A DNA stretch of 13,075 nt, taken from Cyanobacteriota bacterium. GTDB lineage: Bacteria > Cyanobacteriota > Cyanobacteriia > SKYG9. Positions 1-8,273 of this stretch are shown here, piece after piece (position 1 is the stretch's first letter; every line of letters starts with the position of its first letter). Location: positions 1 to 13,075 of the forward strand of contig JANWZG010000057.1 in assembly GCA_025054735.1 (NCBI GenBank), in the 5' to 3' direction. The notes below the pieces were generated by a model. That model made no database searches and was not told the DNA's origin. It saw only the letters and a list, made by a program, of their open reading frames with translations. The translations under genes were made by a program, and so were the position numbers.

Positions 1-1
1 T

Positions 2-3000
2 GGGGTGGTGTACAACATCAACCCAGCGACGGATCTAACAGCGGCTAGCTTTGCAGCCAACACCACTATTCCGGCGGCAGCCTTACCCGATGCGTCCGGC
101 AATAACGGCCTGTTTGGGCAAGGCACAGAAGGCTATCGCAACGAGCGATCGACCACCTTGCTGGGCAAGCTCTATTACCAGGCTAACTTAGTCTATCCCA
201 ATGGCCGATTTGTCAACGAGCCACTCCGCCGAGCGCTCTACGCCCTAGGTACCGATCCACAAAAGCGGCTGACCCTATCGGAACAGGCGGCGATCGACGC
301 AGCTATCTGTTCACTGCGCATTTTGGGTGACCCCACCGTGACGACGACGGTGCCTACCCCCTCTGCCACACCCGTGATTCCCCATGGGGCCATTAAAGAG
401 GTGACCATGCTCGACCCCCGCCAACCCAAGGCGATCGATGGTCGATTTATCCGGGTACAGAGTGCCTCAGCCACCGCCTCAACGGGCACGGGCACAGCTC
501 AAACCTACACCATTACCTACACCATTCCGCCGAACTTCCGTCCTAACTGGAACGGTCTGGCGAATGCTACCCTGGATGATGGCTCACCAGGGGATACGCA
601 ACTATCGGAGATCTTTGATCCCAACGATACCCCCGGTGGGGACGTGGTGACTGTGCAGGGGTTTGAGAGTGTGAACCCCTTGCTCAATGCCCATCGGGGT
701 GTAATCACGGCCATTGATGATACGGCTGGTACAATTACCGTGCGGGTACGGGGTAACAATCCAGCGGCAATTCCCAACACGCCGGCTCCCAATGCTACGG
801 CTGGGATTACCGACACCTCTACCTCTGAGCTGGATATGCCCCTAGAAGACCGCCAGCCCTCTGAAATTCGGGTTACCCAGCTTGACCTGAACCTATTGCG
901 CACCACGGAATTGTTTAATGCTGGTGGCGCTCCCTATGACCCCAGGGAATTCATGATTCCCAACAGTGGCCTCATCTACGTCAGCCGAGACGACTCCTTG
1001 CCCGACCTCAGCGATGTCAGCAGCACCAACGCCAATACCAACCGCATCCTCAGCCCGGTGGACTATCGGGTTGATCCGACCCGCCGCATTGGGGGCGTGA
1101 TGTTGATCAACGGCAACCGCATTGATCGCATCAACCAGTACCGCGATGTTGAAAAGGGCTTAATTGTCGCCACCAACTTGGCAGGCTATGTGCAAGCCGA
1201 CTCGCGGTTCGATGGCGGCGGTAACCCGATTGGCGACTTCAATCTCCACGCTGACCCCAACACCCGGGTCGCCCAGCAAGAGTTTACTGTGGCCCTAGCA
1301 GCCGACTGGAGCAATTTCTACACGCGCACCGTTGCCCAAATTAACAACAACTTTGCCTGCCGTCCCGGCGGCTTGAATGCCCTCTGCACGAATGGTGATA
1401 GCTGGCGGAGTGCAGTGCTACTGGCCGATAGCTTCTCGCCCCTGTCGCGTAACTATCGGCTTGGCTATCGCAGCGATGGCAGCTTTGACCTGAACAACAA
1501 CGAAGATACCTGGGTGTCGCGGGCCAAGCGCCTCAGAAATGGCTTCTTTACCAACGCCTTTGCTATCAATGGCCTGAGTGGGGCAGCGCAGGATAATGCT
1601 GACCCGTTTAACGACCACTTCTACACCAACAATAATGCCGGGGCGGTGGGCAGCACCTACTTCAACAACTATGTTACCCCCGTGCAGCGACGCTCAGAAG
1701 ATGCTGCTAACGCTAGTTTCCCCGCCTACGTGATGGAAATTTGCCGCAAGTTGCCCGTGTCAGAGTGCACCCCCAGCGATTGGGGCATGGGCTACGACCT
1801 AAACGGCGATCGCGACGTGCAAGATCGGTTGCAGGACATGCGCCAATCCATTGGCGGTGTTGTGCCCGATGCCTTGGTGGATATTCTGCAAGCTGGTAAC
1901 CTTGAGTTCCGTGAGCGTGACATCAAGCCCTACCAGCTTGGGCGCATCCTGACGGATATGGCGGGGAGAACAGACGTTAATACATCGGGAGCGCTAGAGT
2001 TTCGGGATGGTGGCCCTAATGATGAGGCAAGGTGGGACGTAGCCTACAACACAGCCGGCAACAATTTCAGCCCCATGGATCGCTTGGGGGCAGGCACAAC
2101 GGGCCGACCTGCCCTAGAGCTTGGCGATCGCCGCTTTGCCCGCCGGGTTGCCTTTGCCCGTGATCAGCAAGGCAAGTTAGTCTTCTCTCGTAGTGAAGAT
2201 GCCAATGATAACAACAGCCTAGACGCAGGTGAAGACCGCAACCGCAATGGTGCTCTGGATAGGGCTGTGAACGTGAAGCCGATCGGTGTAGGCTGTCCGC
2301 TGAATATTGACACCACTCCAACGGCGTTGTCGCTACTAGGTTGCTACTACCGCGACACTGCTTCCAACTGGGGGGATCCTGGTGTATTGGAAAACGGTAT
2401 CTACTATGGCCGCCCTGGAGTGACGAGAAATAACCTGTTCTTCCGCACTACCGATAACCGTACAGGCAATCCAGGGAACCTAGCCGATGTGAGTTATCGA
2501 GGTGACCGTCCTCTGTACATTATGGGCGAGGCTCAGGGAGGTAATATTTCCGCCTTGCCGCCCACCCCTGAGATTCCTGGGGTACGCAGTTTGAATCTGC
2601 CTGCTGGTAATCGTGCCTCTAGCTACAGTCTTTGCACTAACGATAATGCTGCTGATGGCGGTAGCTCTCGAAAGCCAGTGCTGACAGGGCTAGGTCAAAC
2701 TGAACTGGGCAGGTGTAATGCTCAACCTGGCGACCCCATGCAGGCGATCGCGAATTTCCAAGCGGATGTCATGGCCTTGGATGATACGGTTTCTGCTACA
2801 GATAACATCGTGTCACCTACCATTACAGGGTTGGGGTTAGGTACGGCAGCTACTCCTGGAAACGATACGACTACGATTACCACTAACCCTCCACCTTCAC
2901 CAGTCCCTAATCAACCCGTCGTTAACCTGATCAAGTTAGGTGTTCTGCTACCTAGTTCTGAATTCCCCACTAGCACAACCTGCAAAAAGATCAAGCTAGT

Positions 3001-4201
3001 GGGTGGAGCCAATGATGTGTTTATATTCCGCTCCGGCGGGGGCGGTGCCTTGAATTTCGGTGCAGCCGCTGGCAATAACACTCACTGCGGCTTGCAGGTG
3101 GAACTAGATGGTGTAGATCCCAATAATGTCTTTTGGGTTACTGACAAAAACGTGCAGTTTAATCAGGTTGGTGCCGCTGAAAATAGACGGCACAGGATAG
3201 TTGGCACGTTTGTTGCCCAGGGTACCTCTAACCCCAAGTGGCTAACTGTCGATTTCTATGGTCGGTTTTTAGGGTCTAACGGCAAGCCATCGGCCCCTAA
3301 TTTCGGCAATGCCAGCATTACAGCCGTCAGCAGCGATGCTCAGCCGCTGTTGGTGCCTGTGTTGCAGTACACCGCCACCAAGGATGACCCCAATAACAAC
3401 ATTCGACCCAGCGACAAAAACTGGTCAGGTGATAATGATGATGCTGGTGCTGCTAATCGTTGGCGGCAGGTGGCTCCTAATGTTGGGGAAATTTACAACC
3501 TAGTGGTGGCAGTGGGTAATAACCCGGCTCGAACGGCTCCCCGTGTAGAGGGCGATGGCGGTATTGGTAACTTCCCCCGCTTTTTAGAACATTGGAACGG
3601 TTTTCCGCTGACTATTAATGGTGGCTTGATTCAAATCAAGCGCTCAGCCTTCGCTACCAGTGGTGACCGCTTGTTGTTTAACGAGGGTAACTTTACTAAC
3701 CCCTCGAACTGGACTACCTTTGGCTATTTCCAAGCCTATAAGACTGGTAACTCGCCAATTGGTAACCAGTGGGGCATCAATGCTAGCTATCAACCCCCCA
3801 ATCGTCTGTTTGGCTTTGACCCCGGCATTCTCAGTCAGTTGCCTGACCTGTTTACAGAACAGTTCTCGGTGCCAGAACCTGTGCGTAATGAGTTCTTCCA
3901 GCAGCTAGACCGTAGCGATCGCTGGGTACAGGCTTTGCTCTGTGCCACACAGCCGGGTGATGACCCCAACACGCCGCGGGCGATCGTGGGCGACAAAAAC
4001 TCAACAGACCCAGCAGTGCGTCGGGGTTACTTCCAGCGGGTAGGAATTGCCAATGCCGATACGGGTGATATTCCCTATCGCTTCCCAGCGATTCCGGTCA
4101 ACAACCCCTTCCGCCCTCGCAATAGTCCGTTCTGTCCCGCTGCCTTCACGCAGTATCCCAGCACCTGTACGGCTACGGGCACTACCCAATGTAACCCCTG
4201 A
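2..4201 (+). CDS. hpsA: HpsA-like hormogonium polysaccharide secretion protein, C-terminal part (N-terminus outside window)
   Basis: This is a very large, low-complexity-prone secreted protein, open at the left edge, with about 1399 codons visible. I assign it to HpsA from its size, its Asn/Asp/Gly-rich composition and above all from its position directly before three pseudopilin genes in hpsBCD order. Known HpsA proteins are pseudopilin-like and needed for polysaccharide secretion and gliding in hormogonia; the N-terminal prepilin signal would lie upstream. Visible features (numbered from the GTG at 5): Asp/Asn-rich loops near residues 597-605 and 732-752 (DANDNNSLDAGED) that resemble calcium-binding dockerin/EF-hand loops; a Thr/Pro-rich linker near 960-975; after it a Gly-rich segment with VFIF near 1005 and NVFW near 1041; and a Cys-containing tail ending CNP. 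The stop is 43 nt before hpsB. No catalytic motif was recognised. The family call is from memory and context, so moderately confident. Confidence 0.78.
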   Translation, partial: GVVYNINPATDLTAASFAANTTIPAAALPDASGNNGLFGQGTEGYRNERSTTLLGKLYYQANLVYPNGRFVNEPLRRALYALGTDPQKRLTLSEQAAIDAAICSLRILGDPTVTTTVPTPSATPVIPHGAIKEVTMLDPRQPKAIDGRFIRVQSASATASTGTGTAQTYTITYTIPPNFRPNWNGLANATLDDGSPGDTQLSEIFDPNDTPGGDVVTVQGFESVNPLLNAHRGVITAIDDTAGTITVRVRGNNPAAIPNTPAPNATAGITDTSTSELDMPLEDRQPSEIRVTQLDLNLLRTTELFNAGGAPYDPREFMIPNSGLIYVSRDDSLPDLSDVSSTNANTNRILSPVDYRVDPTRRIGGVMLINGNRIDRINQYRDVEKGLIVATNLAGYVQADSRFDGGGNPIGDFNLHADPNTRVAQQEFTVALAADWSNFYTRTVAQINNNFACRPGGLNALCTNGDSWRSAVLLADSFSPLSRNYRLGYRSDGSFDLNNNEDTWVSRAKRLRNGFFTNAFAINGLSGAAQDNADPFNDHFYTNNNAGAVGSTYFNNYVTPVQRRSEDAANASFPAYVMEICRKLPVSECTPSDWGMGYDLNGDRDVQDRLQDMRQSIGGVVPDALVDILQAGNLEFRERDIKPYQLGRILTDMAGRTDVNTSGALEFRDGGPNDEARWDVAYNTAGNNFSPMDRLGAGTTGRPALELGDRRFARRVAFARDQQGKLVFSRSEDANDNNSLDAGEDRNRNGALDRAVNVKPIGVGCPLNIDTTPTALSLLGCYYRDTASNWGDPGVLENGIYYGRPGVTRNNLFFRTTDNRTGNPGNLADVSYRGDRPLYIMGEAQGGNISALPPTPEIPGVRSLNLPAGNRASSYSLCTNDNAADGGSSRKPVLTGLGQTELGRCNAQPGDPMQAIANFQADVMALDDTVSATDNIVSPTITGLGLGTAATPGNDTTTITTNPPPSPVPNQPVVNLIKLGVLLPSSEFPTSTTCKKIKLVGGANDVFIFRSGGGGALNFGAAAGNNTHCGLQVELDGVDPNNVFWVTDKNVQFNQVGAAENRRHRIVGTFVAQGTSNPKWLTVDFYGRFLGSNGKPSAPNFGNASITAVSSDAQPLLVPVLQYTATKDDPNNNIRPSDKNWSGDNDDAGAANRWRQVAPNVGEIYNLVVAVGNNPARTAPRVEGDGGIGNFPRFLEHWNGFPLTINGGLIQIKRSAFATSGDRLLFNEGNFTNPSNWTTFGYFQAYKTGNSPIGNQWGINASYQPPNRLFGFDPGILSQLPDLFTEQFSVPEPVRNEFFQQLDRSDRWVQALLCATQPGDDPNTPRAIVGDKNSTDPAVRRGYFQRVGIANADTGDIPYRFPAIPVNNPFRPRNSPFCPAAFTQYPSTCTATGTTQCNP

Positions 4202-4244
4202 TGTCATCTGTTTGCCTATGTTTCCTACCACCTGAGTTGTCACT

Positions 4245-5120
4245 ATGTTGAAGCATCTGACCGTTCGCTGGTTACACCTACTCTCATCCCCCGACCCCCT
4301 GCTCCCCAGGGGGAAGCAGCAGGCTAGCCGGGATCAGGGTCCCTCGCCTATGCGGATGACTACGGGGTTTACCCTAGTGGAGCCGCTGATGGCCTTGGTG
4401 GTGGTGTCGGTGTTGTTGGTGACGACGGCTCCGGTGATGGTGCTATCGGTGGCATCGCGGGTGCGGGCGCGGCAAATTGAGCTAGCCTCCCAAGCGGCTC
4501 GCAGCTATATCGACAACCTGCGATCGCGATCGATTGATCCCCCTAGTACCACCAATGCCAACATTAGCCCTGCCCGCACAGCCGTGGCCAGAGACTTTCG
4601 CTATACCACCTGCACCGTTGCCCAATCGCCCCCTACCCGCACGGCAACTGACCCAGCCTGTGTGCGCTTTCCGGTACCCCTGGGGAATAACTTCATGCCA
4701 CCCACCTTTACAGCGGCTGACTTTACCAATGTGCCTGCTAACACCGATCAGGGAGTGCTGATTGACGGCAACGGCGATGGCTCCTACCGAGGCATTGTCG
4801 ATTTTCGTATCCAGGCCATTCGCACCATGATCCCAGGCGAGACGGTAGCTACCCCCGCTACGGCAGATGCTGTCAGGCGACGGGGCTATTCCCTAATTGT
4901 GCGCGTCTATCAGGGCAACTCTACCCTAGGTCAGCCCCTATCGGTACGAGAGGTAGAACGGGCCTTTACTGCCAGTACCAGCGGCAACACTCGCCGTACC
5001 CGCGACAACCCCTTAGTGGTCATGCGCACGGAGATTACGGGTGACTCGACTAGAACAGACTACACTGACCCGGCTGTGGATAACGGCATTGCTCCTAATC
5101 TATACCGACCATCACCTTGA
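4245..5120 (+). CDS. hpsB: HpsB-like pseudopilin (PilV/GspI-like)
   Basis: A 291-aa type IV pilin-like protein. The prepilin motif is G41/FTLVE with the conserved Glu at +5, followed by a hydrophobic helix (about residues 47-67) and then Arg/Gln-rich helix continuation typical of pseudopilins. Cleavage and N-methylation by the prepilin peptidase PilD would be expected, with the helix embedded in the inner membrane before assembly. The leader before the cleavage site is 41 residues, long even for this family, and residues about 13-32 are encoded by a copy of a GC-rich palindromic repeat. ATG 4245 is preferred because its LKHL and SSP residues also occur in the HpsC leader. ATG 4350, giving a classical six-residue leader (MRMTTG/F), is a real alternative. 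Pro follows Glu+5, which is unusual. The C-terminus abuts hpsC, suggesting one operon. Confidence 0.75.
   Translation: MLKHLTVRWLHLLSSPDPLLPRGKQQASRDQGPSPMRMTTGFTLVEPLMALVVVSVLLVTTAPVMVLSVASRVRARQIELASQAARSYIDNLRSRSIDPPSTTNANISPARTAVARDFRYTTCTVAQSPPTRTATDPACVRFPVPLGNNFMPPTFTAADFTNVPANTDQGVLIDGNGDGSYRGIVDFRIQAIRTMIPGETVATPATADAVRRRGYSLIVRVYQGNSTLGQPLSVREVERAFTASTSGNTRRTRDNPLVVMRTEITGDSTRTDYTDPAVDNGIAPNLYRPSP
4281..4335 (+). repeat. GC-rich palindromic repeat copy inside hpsB leader
   Basis: The segment TCATCCCCCGACCCCCTGCT and what follows can fold as CTGCT-CCCC / GGGG-AGCAG. It resembles the reverse complement of the repeat unit at 7300-7360 (CCCTCATCCCCCAGCCC, then a CTCCC-type hairpin, then AGCAGG and GCCGGG). 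It is read in frame as Ser-Ser-Pro-Asp-Pro-Leu-Leu-Pro-Arg-Gly-Lys within the cleavable leader of HpsB. The exact ends are uncertain. The similarity was judged by eye. Confidence 0.55.
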
Positions 5121-5170
5121 CCTCTATCAGCCATGCACGTCTAGCTATGCATTTTGGGGAGACAACTACA

Positions 5171-6469
5171 GTGACTACTACGTTGAAACACCTGCTCCGT
5201 CTACTCTTGCGCTATCGCCTAGTCAGTTCGCCCCAGCAGCGCGGCTTTACCCTGATTGAGCTGCTGGTGGCGCTGATTATTTCGACATTAGTAGTATCGG
5301 GACTCTTGACCTTTGTGAATAGTGTCAGCCAGACCGAGCGGCGGGAATTGGTGAAAGCTAATGCCCAGCAAGAGATTCAAGATGCGACGGATTTTATCGT
5401 GCGAGATCTGCAAGAGGCTGTCTACATCTATGATGCGGTGGGGCTATCTAGCACAGGTTTAGCAGGAATAGCCGACAACATTCCCCCCTTGGGCGGTGCT
5501 GGTAATTTGGGCGGGGCAACTCGCTGTGACTCGATCGCCACCTGTAGACCCGTACTAGCATTTTGGAAGCGGCGGGGGCTTGATCGCTGTGATTCACTTC
5601 CAGGAGCTGGTGGTAACCGTACCCGTGTAGGCATTGTCACAGGGCAAGCTTTTGCAGCCGCTTCCCGGCCATCAACAGCCGCTCTAGACTCAGCGACTGA
5701 ATGTCAGCGAGGCGACAATGCCTTTGTCTATTCCTTGGTGGTGTACTACCTGATTCGTGATCCAGACAATAACCCCAGCGCTACATGGTCGCGAGCGGCG
5801 CGCATTGGCCGGTTCGAGATCCGCGATGGTGTAGTTAACCCTACCCAGACTGACCCTGCTAATCGGTTCAATGCTCCGGCGATTCCCCCTGACCCCGGTT
5901 ATTTGCCCTTTAATTTGGGCAACATTACTGCAGATACGCGCATCGCTTCGATCGATGAGGCCATGCGAGCTTGGAAGAGTGACACATCCCTGCCACCATC
6001 CTTTAGTGCTGGCTATACTCCGAATGCTGCCTATGCAGCTACCAGTATGCAGATTCTTGCCGACTTTATTGACGACACCCCCACTACCACCACTAACCCC
6101 ACTATCCAGAATGGCATTAACGTGCTCAGTCGGTTGATGCCGATTCCGATCGCGGTGGGCATTCCCACTGGCAACACGGTCAACCCCGATGATGCCTGTG
6201 CTGACCCCAACCGGGGGGCTATGGGGCCAGGGGCAACGCGGGTGCCGCGTGACCTAACCACGGCTGGACAGTTAAATCTGAGTAGTTTCTATGCCTGTGT
6301 AAGCGCTAACCGGGCAGCAGCGCGGGTATACCTGCGGGGCAATGCCCTTGCCCGCCTCAGGCCCCGAGTTTTGCCGAATCGCCGTCCTGTGACTGCCGCT
6401 AACGTTGGCTTTTTGCCTACAGCAGAAGCACGGGTCTATGGACGTGGTTTCTTTGTTCCCATTCGCTAA
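5171..6469 (+). CDS. hpsC: HpsC-like pseudopilin (PilW/GspJ-like)
   Basis: A 432-aa prepilin-like protein with the motif G25/FTLIELLVAL, Glu at +5, and a hydrophobic helix at about residues 26-49, followed by a charged amphipathic stretch (TERRELVKANAQQEIQDATDFIVRDLQEAVYIYDA) typical of the long minor pseudopilins. The reading frame is open from 5117, overlapping the hpsB stop. I chose GTG 5171 because GGGGAGA at 5156-5162 sits 8 nt upstream and the resulting leader (MTTTLKHLL...) matches the HpsB leader; ATG 5147 is an alternative. After the helix the protein is a large extracytoplasmic domain with several Cys (around RCDSIATCRP) that could form disulfides. By position and type this is HpsC of the polysaccharide secretion locus. 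It is longer than standard GspJ/PilW proteins, as expected for the Hps proteins. Confidence 0.75.
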   Translation: MTTTLKHLLRLLLRYRLVSSPQQRGFTLIELLVALIISTLVVSGLLTFVNSVSQTERRELVKANAQQEIQDATDFIVRDLQEAVYIYDAVGLSSTGLAGIADNIPPLGGAGNLGGATRCDSIATCRPVLAFWKRRGLDRCDSLPGAGGNRTRVGIVTGQAFAAASRPSTAALDSATECQRGDNAFVYSLVVYYLIRDPDNNPSATWSRAARIGRFEIRDGVVNPTQTDPANRFNAPAIPPDPGYLPFNLGNITADTRIASIDEAMRAWKSDTSLPPSFSAGYTPNAAYAATSMQILADFIDDTPTTTTNPTIQNGINVLSRLMPIPIAVGIPTGNTVNPDDACADPNRGAMGPGATRVPRDLTTAGQLNLSSFYACVSANRAAARVYLRGNALARLRPRVLPNRRPVTAANVGFLPTAEARVYGRGFFVPIR

Positions 6470-6482
6470 TCTGGATGTTCCT

Positions 6483-7205
6483 ATGAACCTTGCCTTAGCC
6501 CGCTCTATTCTCCGCCCAGGAGCTACCCGATCGGCGAACCGTAACCGAGGGTTTACATTGATTGAATTGTTGGTAGTGATCGTGATCATAGGAGTAGCAG
6601 CCACGATCGCTGCTCCAAGTTGGGTGGCCTTTACCAACCGCCAAAAGATTAGCAAAGCCGCCGATCGTCTGGCTACAGCCTTTCAAGAAGCCCGCAGTGA
6701 AGCTAAGAGAGGTAAGCAATCTTATCGTCTCACCTTTCGCAACAACAATGGCATCGTGGAGTATAGCGTACAGCGAGCTGATGTGTTGGTATCTGCCACC
6801 AAGAACGACAGACGGGCATGGAGACCTCTCTTGACCCAACAGGAGGGTTTGCGGCCTGGTTTTTTGTTCGCCTGCACCAATGTGGTGAGAACACCAATGA
6901 ACACAGCTATTGCAACCGTTGGTAACCCCAATGCCTTGATTACCGGAACTCCTGCCTGTCAAATTATTGAACAGTCATCGGGAACCTCGTCCAACGACCA
7001 AGCCTTGCCGACCATTATTTTTAGCTCTACAGGCGGGCTACCGATCAACAGCACTACACCCATTGTTGTAACTGTAGGCTTAAATCGACGTGCCAATAAT
7101 ACCAATGCTAACGATTTGATTCGGAGCAGTCGCCGTTGCATTTACATCGAGACCCTGCTGGGAGTTACGCGCACAGCACGAGATACTGCTTGCCCGAACG
7201 TTTAA
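6483..7205 (+). CDS. hpsD: HpsD-like pseudopilin (GspH/FimT-like)
   Basis: A 240-aa protein with the prepilin motif G23/FTLIELLVVIVIIGVAA and Glu at +5. The hydrophobic helix runs to about residue 45 and is followed by PSW...F, RQKISKAADRLATAFQEARSEAKR, the pattern of GspH/FimT-type minor pseudopilins. ATG 6483 lies 13 nt after the hpsC stop; the frame is open further upstream into hpsC, but this start gives a leader of ordinary length and no better Shine-Dalgarno sequence is visible. Several Cys occur in the C-terminal domain (CTN, CQI, RRCIY, TACPNV). It is the last gene of the hps block here: downstream there is only repeat sequence and a pseudogene on the other strand, so the usual hpsE-G partners must be elsewhere or absent. 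Confidence 0.75.
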   Translation: MNLALARSILRPGATRSANRNRGFTLIELLVVIVIIGVAATIAAPSWVAFTNRQKISKAADRLATAFQEARSEAKRGKQSYRLTFRNNNGIVEYSVQRADVLVSATKNDRRAWRPLLTQQEGLRPGFLFACTNVVRTPMNTAIATVGNPNALITGTPACQIIEQSSGTSSNDQALPTIIFSSTGGLPINSTTPIVVTVGLNRRANNTNANDLIRSSRRCIYIETLLGVTRTARDTACPNV

Positions 7206-7584
7206 GCAAGAGAGCCAGCACGGCCCCCTTGACAGCTTCCCTAAACCGGCTCGGCCCCCGAGAGCTTCCTAAAACCAGCACAGCTCCCCTGACAGCTTCC
7301 CCAAACCGACCCGGCCCCCCTGCTCCCCCCTTGGGAGAAAGGGCTGGGGGATGAGGGCCATACACCTGGAAACCGACCCATCTCCCCTTTCCCCTCTTGA
7401 GAACTTCCCCAAACCAACTCACCCCCCTTCTCCCCCCTTGGGAGAAGGGGCTGGGGGATGAGGGCCATAGAAGGGGCTGGGGGATGAGGGCCATACACCT
7501 GGAAAATCATAGCTACTTCCAAGATCAGTAGCCAGGGAATGAGAGCCATACACCTAGAACAGCTACAGCTTCTCCCAGTGCCAT
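7206..7584. repeat. Cluster of GC-rich palindromic/tandem repeats after hpsD
   Basis: This gene-free stretch is built from at least two repeated units. Unit A (CAGCTTCCC-AAACCG-C-CGGCCCCC) occurs near 7233, 7293 and, diverged, near 7402. Unit B reads CTCCC-CCCTT-GGGAG followed by GGGCTGGGGGATGAGGGCCA and TACACCTGGAAA. Copies of its tail start near 7341, 7447 and 7473, with a decayed one at about 7531-7558. A 26-bp piece is duplicated in direct tandem (7444-7469 and 7470-7495). Arms 7424-7434 (CCCCTTCTCCC) and 7440-7450 form a perfect 11-bp hairpin with a 5-nt loop. Open frames read across it are only repeat translations. It may act as a transcription barrier after hpsD, but no T-tract follows the hairpin. 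Confidence 0.85.
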
Positions 7585-8047
7585 CTACTCCGCCTCCCAA
7601 TAGTTTTCAGACAACAGAGAATCTGACCTTGAATCAAATTTCCAACCATCAGGAAAATCCATCTGTCGATATTCAAATCGGACATCATCCAGCGCATTTT
7701 GATAAGCCGTATTGAACACCTCCTCCAGATAAGACTTCAAGCTAGGTGAGTCTTGCAGCAGATCTTGGATTTGACGGCGCTGTTCTCGAATGGTGAGTTC
7801 CCACCCATGCAAGTTATCTGGGCGATTGACATAAATCCGCTTGAGCAAATGGGCCAATAAAACCGTTAGTCGGTTTTTTATTCTCGCCTGTCACGGTTTG
7901 CCAAGCCCTCAATCTCCTCAACTAATCAACTAAATTGTCCAGATCCACTTGTTCAAACGCCCTGTCTCTGAGTTGAGAGGCAGTCACTTCACACCATTGA
8001 ACAAAATCCTGATCATAGAGGTTTTGAACGTTGATAGTTGAATTCAT
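7585..8047 (-). pseudogene. DUF29-family protein, frameshifted
   Basis: Two fragments of one DUF29 protein lie in different frames. The N-terminal part starts at ATG 8047, has a purine-rich ribosome site (GGAGAG) upstream, and begins MNST then NVQNLYDQDFVQWCE, matching the usual DUF29 start LYDQDFYLW. It stops at TAG 7924-7922 after LDNLVD. The C-terminal part, from about 7880 to 7585, contains the typical core LLAHLLKR, TIREQRRQIQDLLQDSPSL and YLEEVF-TAYQNAL. Removing one copy of the 8-bp tandem duplication at 7918-7933 restores LVEEIEGLANRDRRE, and one missing base between 7881 and 7880 then restores KNRLTVLLAHLL. The net change (+8, -1) exactly accounts for the frame difference. DUF29 proteins are abundant in cyanobacteria and have no firm function. 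A truncated product from TTG 7857 cannot be excluded. Confidence 0.85.
7918..7933. repeat. 8-bp tandem duplication disrupting the DUF29 gene
   Basis: TCAACTAA occurs twice back to back. In the gene's sense this reads TTAGTTGATTAGTTGA, adding 8 nt and creating the in-frame TAG that ends the N-terminal fragment. A single copy gives the conserved Leu-Val-Glu-Glu-Ile-Glu stretch. Confidence 0.85.
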
Positions 8048-8273
8048 AGTAGGCCCTCTCCGACGTTACTACCAGTTTTACTAGGCGTTCTGCAATCACT
8101 GCACAGTTCCCGTATGCAAGGGTGTCAATATACACACAAGTGTGCAAGGCCAAGTCGGGCCTCTGCTAGACGCAAGTGTACTTGGTCAGCGATCGACGGC
8201 GACCTGCATGGCAGAGGGCAACGTTTGCGAGAGCCGACATAGATCCTTGCTACGAGCCTCCGATACTCTCACC

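Noticed and set aside
517..906. 129-codon - strand frame inside hpsA
   Set aside because: Antisense shadow of the hpsA frame; no motif.
6495..6962. 155-codon - strand frame opposite hpsD
   Set aside because: Shadow of a well-supported pseudopilin gene; no recognisable domain.
7424..7450. Strong hairpin considered as an intrinsic terminator of hpsD
   Set aside because: It is over 200 nt from the stop, belongs to a repeat family, and no T-tract follows.
7206..7560. Repeat cluster considered as a CRISPR array
   Set aside because: Units are GC-rich, unevenly spaced and degenerate, with no unique spacers of constant length and no cas genes.
7165..7600. Two overlapping - strand frames of 109 and 119 codons
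   Set aside because: They translate the GC-rich repeats (recurring MALIPQPLL-like strings) and have no family resemblance.
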